From positions 3,100,001 to 3,164,000 of the forward strand of contig NZ_CP110806.1 in assembly GCF_026184235.1 (NCBI RefSeq): 64,000 nt of DNA. Reading direction: 5' to 3'. Source of the stretch: Cellulomonas sp. S1-8. Lineage in GTDB: Bacteria; Actinomycetota; Actinomycetes; Actinomycetales; Cellulomonadaceae. The notes under the pieces are model-generated. The model was not told where the DNA came from. It made no database searches and saw only the letters and a program-made list of their open reading frames with translations. Position 1 is the first letter of the stretch. Each line of letters begins with the position of its first letter. Below are positions 47,567 through 56,396 of the stretch, piece by piece. A program made the position numbers and the translations under genes.

Positions 47567-49423
47567 TCACTCGACCGTGACGGACTTCGCCAGGTTGCGC
47601 GGCTGGTCCACGTCGAGGCCCTTGGCGTGCGCGAGCTCCGAGGCGAAGACCTGCAGCGGCACGACGGTGAGCAGCGGCGCCAGCAGCGTCGAGGTCTGCG
47701 GGACGAAGAAGACCTCGTCGGCGTACGGCACCACGGCGTCGTCACCGTCCTCGGCCACCACGAGCGTCCGCGCGCCGCGCGCCCGGATCTCCTGGATGTT
47801 CGAGACGACCTTGGAGTGCAGCGAGTCGCGGCCACGCGGTGACGGCACGATGACGAAGACCGGCTGCCCGGGCTCGATCAGGGCGATCGGGCCGTGCTTG
47901 AGCTCGCCGGCCGCGAAGCCCTCGGCGTGGATGTACGCGAGCTCCTTGAGCTTGAGCGCACCCTCGAGCGCCACCGGGAAGCCGACGTGCCGGCCGAGGA
48001 ACAGCACCGACGGCGTCTCCACCATCCACCGCGCGATCTCGCGCACGCGGTCGGACCGGTCGAGCACCTCCTGGATCTTGCCGGGCATCTCGCGCAGGTC
48101 GTCGAGCGTCGCCGCGATCTCGTCCGGGAACTTGTTGCCCCGCAGCTGCGCCAGGTACAGGCCCAGCAGGTAGGCGGCCGTGATCTGCGCGAGGAACGCC
48201 TTGGTCGACGCGACCGCGATCTCCGGCCCCGCGTGCGTGTACAGGACCGCGTCGGACTCCCGCGGGATGGTCGACCCGTGCGTGTTGACGATCGCGAGCG
48301 TCGTCGCCCCCTGCTCACGCGCGTGGCGGACGGCCATGAGCGTGTCCATCGTCTCGCCCGACTGCGACACGGCGACGACCAGGGTGCGGCCGTCGACGAC
48401 CGGGTCCCGGTAGCGGAACTCGTGCGCGAGCTCGACCTCGACGGGGATCCGGCACCAGTGCTCGATCGCGTACTTGGCGACGTGCCCCGCGTAGGCGGCG
48501 GTGCCGCACGCGACGACGACGATCTTGTCGACCGAGCGCAGCACCGACTCCTCGATGCGCATCTCGTCGAGCACCAGCTTGCCCGACAGGTCGAGCCGGC
48601 CCAGGAGCGTGTCCGCGACGGCCTGCGGCTGGTCGTGGATCTCCTTGTCCATGAAGGACCGGAAACCGCCCTTCTCGGCGGCCTTGGTGTCCCAGTCCAC
48701 CGTGAACGGCTTGGCCTGCACGGGGGTGCCGGCCAGGTCCGTCACCGTGACCGTCGTCGGCGTGATCGTCACGACCTGGTCCTGACCGAGCTCGAGGGCC
48801 TCGCGGGTCGAGCCGATGAACGCCGCGACGTCCGAGCCGAGGAAGTTCTCGCCGTCACCGAGGCCCACGACGAGCGGCGAGTCGTGCCGCGCGCCGACCA
48901 CGGTGTCCGGGACATCGGCGTGCACGGCCAGCAGCGTGAAGGTGCCCTCGAGGCGCCGCGCGACGGACGCGAGCGCCGCCGTGAGGTCCTTCGAGTCCTC
49001 GTACGCCCGTGCCACGAGGTGCGCGACGACCTCGGTGTCGGTCTCCGAGAGGAACTCGACACCGGCGGAGATCAGCTCGGCCTTGAGGGTCGCGAAGTTC
49101 TCGACGATGCCGTTGTGGATCACGGCGACGCGTCCCGAGACGTGCGGGTGCGCGTTCGCGTCGTTCGGAGCGCCGTGCGTCGCCCAGCGGGTGTGCCCGA
49201 TCGCCGCGGTCGACGGCGGCAGCGGGTGGGCGGCCAGCTCCTCGACGAGGTTGGCGAGCTTGCCCGCCTTCTTGGCGGTGGCGAGCTCGCCCCCCGGCAC
49301 GACGAGGGCGACCCCCGCGGAGTCGTACCCCCGGTACTCCAACCGCCGGAGCCCCTCCAGCACCACGTCCAGCGGACGCTCGCTCGGCCCAGCACTGCCG
49401 ACGTACCCGACGATTCCGCACAT
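47567..49423 (-). CDS. glmS: glucosamine-6-phosphate synthase (isomerizing)
   Basis: A 618-residue enzyme making glucosamine-6-phosphate from fructose-6-phosphate and glutamine, the entry to cell-wall amino sugars. MCGIVGYVG gives the N-terminal nucleophile Cys; RLEYRGYDSAG, HTRWATHG and HNGIVEN complete the glutaminase half, and two SIS domains follow (VVACGTAAYAG, SQSGETMDT; LGRHVGFPVALEGALKLKEL (20)). The C-terminal NLAKSVTVE is canonical. TAGGAT is 7 nt before ATG, with no ribosome site; a leaderless mRNA excludes a glmS ribozyme. Confidence 0.98.
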   Translation of the reverse strand: MCGIVGYVGSAGPSERPLDVVLEGLRRLEYRGYDSAGVALVVPGGELATAKKAGKLANLVEELAAHPLPPSTAAIGHTRWATHGAPNDANAHPHVSGRVAVIHNGIVENFATLKAELISAGVEFLSETDTEVVAHLVARAYEDSKDLTAALASVARRLEGTFTLLAVHADVPDTVVGARHDSPLVVGLGDGENFLGSDVAAFIGSTREALELGQDQVVTITPTTVTVTDLAGTPVQAKPFTVDWDTKAAEKGGFRSFMDKEIHDQPQAVADTLLGRLDLSGKLVLDEMRIEESVLRSVDKIVVVACGTAAYAGHVAKYAIEHWCRIPVEVELAHEFRYRDPVVDGRTLVVAVSQSGETMDTLMAVRHAREQGATTLAIVNTHGSTIPRESDAVLYTHAGPEIAVASTKAFLAQITAAYLLGLYLAQLRGNKFPDEIAATLDDLREMPGKIQEVLDRSDRVREIARWMVETPSVLFLGRHVGFPVALEGALKLKELAYIHAEGFAAGELKHGPIALIEPGQPVFVIVPSPRGRDSLHSKVVSNIQEIRARGARTLVVAEDGDDAVVPYADEVFFVPQTSTLLAPLLTVVPLQVFASELAHAKGLDVDQPRNLAKSVTVE

Positions 49424-49430
49424 GCGATCG

Positions 49431-49509
49431 ATCCTAACGGGGGAACCCGGAGGGCCGTCGCGCATCCCGGCGCGCTCGGCACGGCGCACCGCGCGTGATG
49501 CGGAACAAT
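49431..49509. promoter_or_regulatory. divergent leaderless promoters for glmS and coaA
   Basis: TAGGAT on the minus strand (49431-49436) is 7 nt before the glmS ATG; AACAAT on the plus strand (49504-49509) is 6 nt before the coaA GTG. Confidence 0.55.
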
Positions 49510-49515
49510 CGTCGG

Positions 49516-50463
49516 GTGCCGTCCCTGGTCCCCGCCACGCCCTACGTCGATCTCGACCGCGACGCCTGGACGCGGCTGTCCGCCTCGACCCCCATGCCGC
49601 TGACCGATGCTGACGTCACCCGGCTGCGCGGCATCGACGACCCGATCGACCTGGCGGAGGTCGACGCGATCTACCGCCCCCTGTCCCGCCTGCTCGACCT
49701 GTACATCCAGGCCACGCAGGGCCTGCACGTGGCGACGAGCACGTTCCTGCGGGAGGACGTCGGCCGCACGCCGTTCGTCATCGGCGTGGCCGGCTCGGTG
49801 GCGGTGGGCAAGTCGACGACGGCCCGCCTGCTGCGCGAGCTGATGGCGCGCTGGCCGGCGACGCCCCGGGTCGAGCTGGTGACCACCGACGGGTTCCTGC
49901 ACCCCAACGCCGAGCTCGAGCGGCGCGGCCTGCTGCAGCGCAAGGGCTTCCCCGAGTCGTACGACCGGCGCGCGCTGCTGCGCTTCGTGTCCAAGGTGAA
50001 GGCGGGGCGCCGCGAGGTCGCGGTGCCGGTCTACGACCACCTCACGTACGACATCGTGCCGGGCGCCGAGCTCGTGGTGCGGCAGCCCGACGTCCTGATC
50101 GTCGAGGGCCTCAACGTGCTCCAGCCGGCCCGCCCCACGCTCGAGGGGACGTCCAACCTGGCGCTGAGCGACTTCTTCGACTTCTCGATCTACGTCGACG
50201 CCCGGACGGCCGACGTCAAGCAGTGGTACGTCGACCGGTTCCTGTCGTTGCGGGCCACCGCGTTCGCCCGGCCGGAGTCGTACTTCCGCCGCTACGCGTC
50301 CCTCACGGACGACGAGGCGGTCGCCCGGGCGGAGAGCATCTGGGAGAGCATCAACGCCCCGAATCTCGAGGAGAACATCCTGCCGACGCGCAGCCGGGCG
50401 ACCCTGGTGCTGACCAAGGGGCCCGACCACGCGGTGCAGCGCGTGCGGCTGCGCAAGATCTGA
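49516..50463 (+). CDS. coaA: pantothenate kinase, type I
   Basis: A 315-residue kinase that begins coenzyme A synthesis. Walker A is GSVAVGKST (93-101); [19 protein letters not shown] (19), [20 protein letters not shown] (20), [20 protein letters not shown] and VEGLNVLQ follow in family order. GTG 49516 is chosen: AACAAT lies 6 nt upstream and it gives the usual length. ATG 49498 and GTG 49495 are also in frame but would overlap that -10 box. It is divergent from glmS. Confidence 0.96.
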   Translation: MPSLVPATPYVDLDRDAWTRLSASTPMPLTDADVTRLRGIDDPIDLAEVDAIYRPLSRLLDLYIQATQGLHVATSTFLREDVGRTPFVIGVAGSVAVGKSTTARLLRELMARWPATPRVELVTTDGFLHPNAELERRGLLQRKGFPESYDRRALLRFVSKVKAGRREVAVPVYDHLTYDIVPGAELVVRQPDVLIVEGLNVLQPARPTLEGTSNLALSDFFDFSIYVDARTADVKQWYVDRFLSLRATAFARPESYFRRYASLTDDEAVARAESIWESINAPNLEENILPTRSRATLVLTKGPDHAVQRVRLRKI

Positions 50464-50475
50464 CGCGTCGGCGCC

Positions 50476-51036
50476 TCAGGGCGCCGGGGCGTCGGCGTTC
50501 ACGGACTGGGCGAGCGCGACCGGGTGCTCCATGCGGTCGACCACGGCGAGGTCCGCGAGCGCGGCGGCCACGTCGTCGTCCGCGCAGGTCGCGTCGCGCG
50601 GCAGCAGCACGGCGGCGCCCATGGCGTCGACCAGCCACACCTGGGGGGCGATCGCGGTGCCGCAGGCCGCGGCGGGCGTCGTCCCCGTCATGACGCCGAC
50701 GAGCGGGTCGAGGTCGCCCTCGAGGAGCGTCGCGGTGACGGCCCACCACCGGCCGGCCGAATCCCGCAGCGTCTCGCCCCGGTCGCAGAGCAGGACGGTG
50801 TCGGCGACGAAGCCCACGGGCGGCAGCCCACGCGTCGTGGCGGCGGGCTGGTCGGCGCGCAACGACGGGTCGAGCTCGAGCCCCAGCGCGTCGAGCACGT
50901 CGGGGTCCAGGCAGCTCGCGTCGCTGCGGACCTCGGCGGTCGCGACGCGGGCGGGGCTGGGGGCGTCCTGGCCGCACCCGGCGATCGCGAGCGCGACGAC
51001 GACGGCCGCCACCGCTGCGCGTCCCGCTGCCTGCAC
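50476..51036 (-). CDS. putative lipoprotein of unknown function
   Basis: A 186-residue exported protein. A signal peptide (AAVAAVVVALAIAGC) with lipobox AIAGC puts the lipidated Cys near residue 21. Three or four other Cys in the mature part (SCLD, LLCDRG, AACGT, ATCADD) could make two disulfides. No family recognised. GTG is the only start that gives a full signal. Upstream, 51037-51250 shows no gene. It converges with coaA, 12 bp apart. Confidence 0.7.
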   Translation of the reverse strand: MQAAGRAAVAAVVVALAIAGCGQDAPSPARVATAEVRSDASCLDPDVLDALGLELDPSLRADQPAATTRGLPPVGFVADTVLLCDRGETLRDSAGRWWAVTATLLEGDLDPLVGVMTGTTPAAACGTAIAPQVWLVDAMGAAVLLPRDATCADDDVAAALADLAVVDRMEHPVALAQSVNADAPAP

Positions 51037-51250
51037 CGTCGTCCTCCCGCTCCACGTCCCGACCCCGGGCGCACGGCGGCCGACCCCCGTCGGGCGGGGG
51101 CCTCGCGTGGGCAGCGGGGAGGACGACGACGACGTCGCCCTCCTGCGAGCGTAGGACGCGTGCGGGCGGTCGTCGTCCTCACCCCGACGGTCGATACCGG
51201 ATCGTTGTCACACGTCCCATATCGTGAGGTCATCGTGACCTCGACTCCCG

Positions 51251-51310
51251 GTGCGTCAGGCCGCGGTGCGTCAGGCCGCGGTGCGTCAGGCCGCGGTGCG
51301 TCAGGCCGCG
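51251..51310 (-). repeat. four perfect 15-bp tandem repeats containing the dedA stop codon
   Basis: GTGCGTCAGGCCGCG is repeated exactly at 51251, 51266, 51281 and 51296. On the minus strand every unit contains TGA in the same frame as the DedA gene, whose stop is the one at 51301-51303. The copies thus provide four in-frame stops in series. Confidence 0.92.
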
Positions 51311-52038
51311 GTGCCCTCGCTCCGCGGGGACGCCGGCTCGGCGCCGGCCGTCGCGGCGTCCACCGGGACACCGCCGGCGAGGGCATGCTCGTCGGCCGCG
51401 GTCCCGTCGGCCGCCGTGGCCACAGTGGCCGCCGTGGGCACGGTCCGTGCCGTGAACCCCAGCCACCGCCGCAGGACCCAGTCGACGCCGAGCCCGATGA
51501 CGAACCCCCCGACGACACCCGCCACGACACCGACCAGCGGGGAGTCCCCCAGCACGGCACCGGTGCCGATGCCGATCGCCGTCGAGTACAGCGCCCAGCT
51601 CAGGGCGGCGATGGCGGTGAGCAGCACGAACCTGCGTCGCCGGAACCCGAGCGCCCCGGCCGTCATGTTCACCGCGACCCGGCCGACGGGGATGTAGCGC
51701 GCCGCGATGATGAAGGCAGCGCCGCGCGTGAGCAGCGCGCGCTCCGCCCAGTCGAGCAGGGCATGACCCCGGCGACCCTGGAACACCCGCAGCTCACGGA
51801 TCCGGACGACCGTGCCGATCTGGTACGCGATCTGGTCGCCGACGAACGCACCGAGCGCGGCGACCAGGACGACGCCCCACAGCAGGGGGCTCCCGGTGGA
51901 GGTCGACAGCGAGGCCAGCGCGATCACGACGGACTCGCTGGGGATCGGCGGGAAGAACCCGTCGATCGTCGCGAACCCGAACAGCGCCGCGAAGACCCAC
52001 GGCGAGGCCGCCAGGTCGAGTACCCACTGCTCGAGCAC
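51301..52038 (-). CDS. DedA-family membrane protein
   Basis: A 245-residue polytopic membrane protein (SNARE-associated/VTT type). FGFATIDGFFPPIPSESVVI (20) with the re-entrant loop, GAFVGDQIAYQIG, RYIPVGRVAVNMTAGALGF (19) and three more helices are typical; the RYIPxGR motif is present. DedA proteins support membrane homeostasis, probably by lipid flipping. GTG 52038 has GAGGGGGG about 5 nt upstream. The last 45 residues are an Ala/Thr-rich tail without features, ending in the repeat. Confidence 0.92.
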   Translation of the reverse strand: MLEQWVLDLAASPWVFAALFGFATIDGFFPPIPSESVVIALASLSTSTGSPLLWGVVLVAALGAFVGDQIAYQIGTVVRIRELRVFQGRRGHALLDWAERALLTRGAAFIIAARYIPVGRVAVNMTAGALGFRRRRFVLLTAIAALSWALYSTAIGIGTGAVLGDSPLVGVVAGVVGGFVIGLGVDWVLRRWLGFTARTVPTAATVATAADGTAADEHALAGGVPVDAATAGAEPASPRSEGTAA

Positions 52039-52131
52039 GTGGTCCCCCCTCGTCGTGCCCACCCCCCGATGGGGCCGACGTGACCACGCTAGGTGCGCAG
52101 GACCCGCCCGTACATCGGGAATGCCCCCGAA

Positions 52132-52926
52132 TCAGCCCTGAGCGGCACCGATCTCGTCCCTGAGGACTCCCCGACCCGACCCGCTGTCCGTCCTGGGGTG
52201 GAGGTGGCGCTCGACGAACGCCCGGAGCACCGGCGGCACCGTGCGCACGCCGCTCGTCCGCGCCGCCGCGACGACGTCCGCCGCCTCGGTGGGGTCGAAG
52301 TAGCCGTCGAACCGGTACGCCTCGACGCGCGTGGCCAGCCCGTCGGCGTCGAGCTCGGGGTGGAACTGCGTCGCGTAGACGTGCCGGCCCACCCGGAACG
52401 CCTGCACGGGGGCGGTCGGCGAGGACGCCAGCAGGACGGCGTGCGCGGGCAGCACGCTCAACGACTCCTTGTGCCCGACGAACGCCCCGAAGCGCGGCGG
52501 CGCGACGCCGAGGACGGGATCGGCACGCCCCGCCGCCGTGAGCTCGACCGTGACCGCACCGACGGGCTCGGGGTGGGCGCGGTCCACGACACCACCCTGG
52601 TGCCGTCCCAGGGTGCCGATGCCGTAGCAGGCGCCGAAGAACGGCTTGTCGGCGGGGACGACGGCGTCGAGCAGCCGCGACAGGTCTGCCTCGACGCGTC
52701 GTTGCACGGCCGACTTGTCGTCCTCGGGGTCGCTCACGCAGAACGGGCCCCCGCCCACCACGATCCCCGACCACGCGTCGAGGTCGACGACCCCGAGCGG
52801 TGCCGCCTCGAGCCGCACGCGGCGCAGCGTCGACTCGTCGAGGCCCGTGCAGCGCAGCATGGCGTCGTACTCGTCGTCCGCGGGGGCGTCCTCGGGACGC
52901 ACCCCCAGGAACAGGAACGGCCTCAT
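52132..52926 (-). CDS. class I glutamine amidotransferase-like protein
   Basis: A 264-residue stand-alone GATase1 domain, related to the GuaA amidotransferase half. The nucleophile Cys-100 is in PFFGACYGIGTLG, GHKES follows, and the His-Glu pair is in ATQFHPELD. IVVGGGPFCVSDP (55-67) is the oxyanion part. No synthetase domain or partner is adjacent; its substrate could be a gamma-glutamyl compound. ATG overlaps the deformylase stop (ATGA), so the two are expressed together. Confidence 0.9.
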   Translation of the reverse strand: MRPFLFLGVRPEDAPADDEYDAMLRCTGLDESTLRRVRLEAAPLGVVDLDAWSGIVVGGGPFCVSDPEDDKSAVQRRVEADLSRLLDAVVPADKPFFGACYGIGTLGRHQGGVVDRAHPEPVGAVTVELTAAGRADPVLGVAPPRFGAFVGHKESLSVLPAHAVLLASSPTAPVQAFRVGRHVYATQFHPELDADGLATRVEAYRFDGYFDPTEAADVVAAARTSGVRTVPPVLRAFVERHLHPRTDSGSGRGVLRDEIGAAQG

Positions 52927-53618
52927 CGAGGCTCCTCTCCGGCACCCCGTCGTGCCGTACCCGGTAGCTCGAAGCCCAGGGCCCGCGCGGCCTCGCGCGG
53001 GTCGGGCTCCGACCCCCAGTGTGCCCCCCAGGCGTCCGTCGCGGACAACGACCGGGGCAGCGCCCGGTCGAGGTACAGCGTGCCGCGCAGGTGGTCGGTC
53101 TCGTGCTGGACGATCCGTGCGGACCAGCCCGTCACCACCTCGTCGAGCGCCCGACCGGCCTCGTCGAGTCCCGTGAGGTGCACGGACCGCGCCCGCGCGA
53201 CGACCGCCTGGTAGCCGACCACGCTCAGGCAGCCCTCGTAGAACGCCGCGGGTGCCGCGTCCGCAGGCGCGTAGGCGGGGTTGACCAGCACGCGGTACGG
53301 CAGCGCGGTGCGCTCCCGCGCGAGCGCGACCTCGTCGTCACCGGAGCCCGGGTCCTCGAGGACCGCGAGCGCGAGCGGGAGGCCGATCTGGGGCGCGGCC
53401 AGCCCCACGCCGGGCGCCGCGAGCATCGTGCGGCGCATCAGGGCGAGGAGCTCGGTCAGCTCGTCGCCGTCGAGCTGACCGTCGTACGGCGCCGCCACGG
53501 TGCGCAGCACGGGGTGCCCGGCCTGCACGATCGGCGCGACGGCGTCGGGGCCGGCCGCACGCGCGGCCTCGAGCGTGCGGCGCACGAGGTCACGCACGAC
53601 CCGGTCGACGTCGTCCAT
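52923..53618 (-). CDS. def: peptide deformylase
   Basis: A 231-residue metalloenzyme that removes the formyl group from new proteins. All three motifs are found: GVGLAAPQIG (70-79), EGCLSV and QHETDHLRG, in which Cys and the two His bind the metal. N-terminal (30 residues) and C-terminal (about 40 residues, DPREAARALGFELPG) extensions make it longer than minimal enzymes. ATG start; it precedes the amidotransferase gene with ATGA overlap and lies 37 bp downstream of glmM. Confidence 0.95.
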   Translation of the reverse strand: MDDVDRVVRDLVRRTLEAARAAGPDAVAPIVQAGHPVLRTVAAPYDGQLDGDELTELLALMRRTMLAAPGVGLAAPQIGLPLALAVLEDPGSGDDEVALARERTALPYRVLVNPAYAPADAAPAAFYEGCLSVVGYQAVVARARSVHLTGLDEAGRALDEVVTGWSARIVQHETDHLRGTLYLDRALPRSLSATDAWGAHWGSEPDPREAARALGFELPGTARRGAGEEPR

Positions 53619-53654
53619 GCCCGGCCCCGACCCGTCAGGCCCGCGCGACGCGCG

Positions 53655-55001
53655 TCACAGCGCGAGCCGCGTGCGGACCACGTCGGCGAGCTCGTGCGCG
53701 ACGCGGTCCGCCTCGTCCTGCGTCGCGGCCTCGACCATGACGCGCACGAGGGCCTCGGTGCCCGACGGGCGCAGCAGCACGCGGCCGGTGTCACCGAGCC
53801 CCTTCTCGGCCAGCGCGACGGCCTCGGCGAGCACGGCGTCGTCGGTGCGGGTGCGGTCGACGCCGGAGACGTTGACGAGGGTCTGCGGCAGCCGACGCAC
53901 CACGCCGGCGAGGTCGGCCAGGGTGCGGCCGGTCTCGACGACGCGGGCGGCGAGCTGCAGGGCCGTCAGCAGCCCGTCCCCGGTGGTCGCGTGCGCCGCC
54001 AGGATGATGTGGCCGGACTGCTCGCCGCCCAGCCCGTACCCGCCGGCGCGCATGGCCTCCAGCACGTACCGGTCGCCGACACCCGTCTCGACGGTGGCGA
54101 TGCCCGCGTCCCGCATCGCGATCCGCAGGCCGAGGTTGCTCATCACCGTGGTGACCAGCGTGTCGTGCGGCAGGTCCCCGCGGTCGTGCAGGGCGATCGC
54201 GAGGATCCCCATGATCTGGTCGCCGTCGACGAGCGTGCCCGTCGCGTCGACCGCCAGGCAGCGGTCGGCGTCACCGTCGAGCGCGACGCCGAGGTCGGCA
54301 TGGGCCGCGACCACGGCGGCCTGGAGCTGCTCGGGGTGCGTCGAGCCGCACGCCTCGTTGATGTTGCGGCCGTCGGGCGAGGCGTTGATGACGACGACGT
54401 CGGCGCCCGCCTCGCGCAGCGCGGACGGCCCGACCTCGCTCGCCGCACCGTTGGCGCAGTCGATGACGATCCGCAGGCCCTCGAGCCGCGTCGTGACGGT
54501 CGAGACCAGGTGGTCGACGTACTGCTGCCCGGAGAGGCTGAGGTCCATGCGGATGCGGCCGACGTCGGCGCCCAGCGGGCGGTCCCACACCTCGCCCATC
54601 CGCGCCTCGATCGCGGCCTCGAGCTCGTCGTCGAGCTTGTGGCCGCCGCGCGCCAGGAACTTGATGCCGTTGTCGGGCATCGGGTTGTGCGACGCGGACA
54701 GCACGACCCCGATGTCCACCCCGCGGGCGGCCGTCAGGTAGGCGACGGCCGGCGTCGGCAGCACGCCCACGTTGTCGACGTCGACGCCCGCCGACGCGAG
54801 CCCCGCGGCGACCGCGGCCGAGAGGAACTCGCCCGACGAGCGGGGGTCACGCCCCACCACGGCTCTGGGCCGGTGGCCGGCGAACGCTCCCGTCGTGGCC
54901 AGCACGTGCGCCGCGGCGACGGACGCGTCGAGCGCGACCTCCGCCGTCACGTCGCGATTCGCCAGACCGCGTATCCCGTCGGTCCCGAACAGTCGACCCA
55001 T
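53655..55001 (-). CDS. glmM: phosphoglucosamine mutase
   Basis: A 448-residue enzyme that turns glucosamine-6-phosphate into glucosamine-1-phosphate, the step after Glm[10 protein letters not shown] at the start, the phospho-Ser loop [17 protein letters not shown] (Ser-104), DGDADRC (metal) and [14 protein letters not shown] (phosphate binding) are typical. Two ATG codons are adjacent; 55001 is chosen as it lies 6 nt after AAGGAG. It sits downstream of rpsI-rplM in the same direction, behind a terminator hairpin. Confidence 0.97.
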   Translation of the reverse strand: MGRLFGTDGIRGLANRDVTAEVALDASVAAAHVLATTGAFAGHRPRAVVGRDPRSSGEFLSAAVAAGLASAGVDVDNVGVLPTPAVAYLTAARGVDIGVVLSASHNPMPDNGIKFLARGGHKLDDELEAAIEARMGEVWDRPLGADVGRIRMDLSLSGQQYVDHLVSTVTTRLEGLRIVIDCANGAASEVGPSALREAGADVVVINASPDGRNINEACGSTHPEQLQAAVVAAHADLGVALDGDADRCLAVDATGTLVDGDQIMGILAIALHDRGDLPHDTLVTTVMSNLGLRIAMRDAGIATVETGVGDRYVLEAMRAGGYGLGGEQSGHIILAAHATTGDGLLTALQLAARVVETGRTLADLAGVVRRLPQTLVNVSGVDRTRTDDAVLAEAVALAEKGLGDTGRVLLRPSGTEALVRVMVEAATQDEADRVAHELADVVRTRLAL

Positions 55002-55120
55002 CATCGGCTCCTTCGTCCTGCCGGTCGCCCCTGCCCCCCGGTGGGATGCGCGGCCGGCGCCGTCCATGATCCGCCCTCCGGCGTCATGCGGCATGTGCCG
55101 CGACGCCGCCCCGGCATGCC

Positions 55121-55156
55121 GATGGCCCCGGCGGTCTGTCGACCACCGGGGCCATC
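55121..55156 (-). terminator. terminator after rpsI
   Basis: GATGGCCCCGG (55121-55131) pairs with CCGGGGCCATC (55146-55156), extended inside by GGT/ACC. It begins 17 nt after the rpsI stop and ends the rplM-rpsI message. The glmM leader lies beyond it. Confidence 0.75.
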
Positions 55157-55172
55157 GGGCCGGTGCGCTGGG

Positions 55173-55661
55173 TCAGCGCTTCGAGTACTGCGGCGCCTTG
55201 CGGGCCTTCTTCAGGCCCGCCTTCTTGCGCTCGACCACACGCGCGTCACGCGTGAGGAAGCCGGCCTTCTTCAGCGCGGCGCGGTTGTGCTCCTCGTCGA
55301 TCGCGTTGAGCGCGCGGGCGATGCCCAGGCGCAGCGCGCCGGCCTGGCCGGAGACGCCACCGCCGTGGATGCGCGCGTGCACGTCGAAACGGCCCTCGAC
55401 GTCCACGAGCTTCAGCGGGGAGTTGACGAGCTGCTGGTGCACCTTGTTCGGGAAGTAGTCCTCGAGGGCGCGGCCGTTGATCGTCCACTGGCCGGTGCCG
55501 GGCACCAGACGGACGCGCGCGACCGCCTCCTTACGACGGCCGAGCGCCTGGGCCGGTGCCGTGAGGGACTGTCCGCGGCCCGTGGGCGCAACGGTCTCGG
55601 AGGTGTAGCTGGTGGGCGTGTCGTCGCCCTCGTTCTCGATCTCGACGGTGGTCTGAGCCAC
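55173..55661 (-). CDS. rpsI: 30S ribosomal protein S9
   Basis: A 162-residue ribosomal protein. The S9 core (from [20 protein letters not shown], about residue 40, to the end) has [20 protein letters not shown] (20) and the basic tail RKAPQYSKR whose last residues reach the P-site tRNA. The first 38 residues are an acidic/Thr-rich extension, common in actinobacterial S9. GTG start with GAGG upstream. 44 bp downstream of rplM, as in nearly all bacteria. Confidence 0.98.
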   Translation of the reverse strand: MAQTTVEIENEGDDTPTSYTSETVAPTGRGQSLTAPAQALGRRKEAVARVRLVPGTGQWTINGRALEDYFPNKVHQQLVNSPLKLVDVEGRFDVHARIHGGGVSGQAGALRLGIARALNAIDEEHNRAALKKAGFLTRDARVVERKKAGLKKARKAPQYSKR

Positions 55662-55705
55662 GGGATCCTCGCGTTCTGGGTTCGTCTGCCGCAGCAGCCG
55701 GGGGC

Positions 55706-56149
55706 TTACTGCGCCACCTGGGTCAGCTCGAACGTCTTCGGCTGCTGGGCCGAGTGCGGGTGCTCCGCACCGGCGTAGACCTTGAGCTTGCTGATCTGCT
55801 GACGGCCGAGCGTCGTGCGGGGCAGCATGCCGCGGACGGCCTTCTCGATCGCCCGCTCGGGGTGCTTCTCGAGGAGGTCGACGTAACGGGTCGCCCGCAG
55901 GCCACCCGGGTAGCCGGAGTGCCGGTAGGCGAGCTTGGTCTCACGCTTGTTGCCGGTCAGCGCGACCTTCCCCGCGTTGATGATGATGACGAAGTCACCG
56001 CCGTCGACGTGGGGAGCGAAGGTCGCCTTGTGCTTGCCGCGCAGCAGCGTGGCCACGTGGCTGGCCAGGCGGCCGAGCACGACGTCGGTCGCGTCGATGA
56101 CGTACCAGTTCCGCTCGACGTCGCCGGGCTTCGGGGTGTACGTGCGCAC
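55706..56149 (-). CDS. rplM: 50S ribosomal protein L13
   Basis: A 147-residue ribosomal protein: [20 protein letters not shown] (20), [20 protein letters not shown] (20), [19 protein letters not shown] (19) and [20 protein letters not shown] (20). GTG gives the standard start [15 protein letters not shown] is close upstream. First gene of the rplM-rpsI operon with a leader of about 160 nt. Confidence 0.98.
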   Translation of the reverse strand: MRTYTPKPGDVERNWYVIDATDVVLGRLASHVATLLRGKHKATFAPHVDGGDFVIIINAGKVALTGNKRETKLAYRHSGYPGGLRATRYVDLLEKHPERAIEKAVRGMLPRTTLGRQQISKLKVYAGAEHPHSAQQPKTFELTQVAQ

Positions 56150-56263
56150 GGGTGCCTCTGTCTCGTGATGCGTGTCGTGGCCGGGCGCACTGGGGCGACC
56201 GGCCGAGGATGTCTGCACGGAGCATCCCGCCCGGCGAGTGGGATCGCACCAGGACGGCCATCG

Positions 56264-56347
56264 GCACCCGGTGGTGAGAAGCCACCGGTGCGCGACAGGG
56301 GACGCACAACGACGCACCAGACTACCGGGCTGCCTCCCCAAAGCCAA
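56264..56347 (-). promoter_or_regulatory. rplM-rpsI promoter and structured leader
   Basis: On the minus strand TTGGCT (56342-56347) and TAGTCT (56319-56324) are 17 bp apart, with a start near 56312. The leader carries a hairpin (GCACCCGGTGG/CCACCGGTGC, 56264-56291). Autoregulation by L13 is possible, since L13 leaders exist in other phyla, but this one is not recognised. No gene in 56150-56352. Confidence 0.5.
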
Positions 56348-56352
56348 ACGAG

Positions 56353-56396
56353 GGACTCAGCGCGGACTCAGCGCGGACTCAGCGCGGACTCAGCGC
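56353..56396 (-). repeat. four perfect 11-bp tandem repeats over the ABC-F stop codon
   Basis: GGACTCAGCGC is repeated exactly from 56353, 56364, 56375 and 56386. The ABC-F stop (56390-56392) is in the last unit. Since 11 is not a multiple of 3, the TGA of each copy falls in a different frame, so any frame is closed soon. Confidence 0.92.

Noticed and set aside
49424..49515. Possible glmS ribozyme upstream of glmS
   Set aside because: The -10 box is 7 nt from the start codon, leaving no room for a leader RNA; the ribozyme is known from firmicutes.
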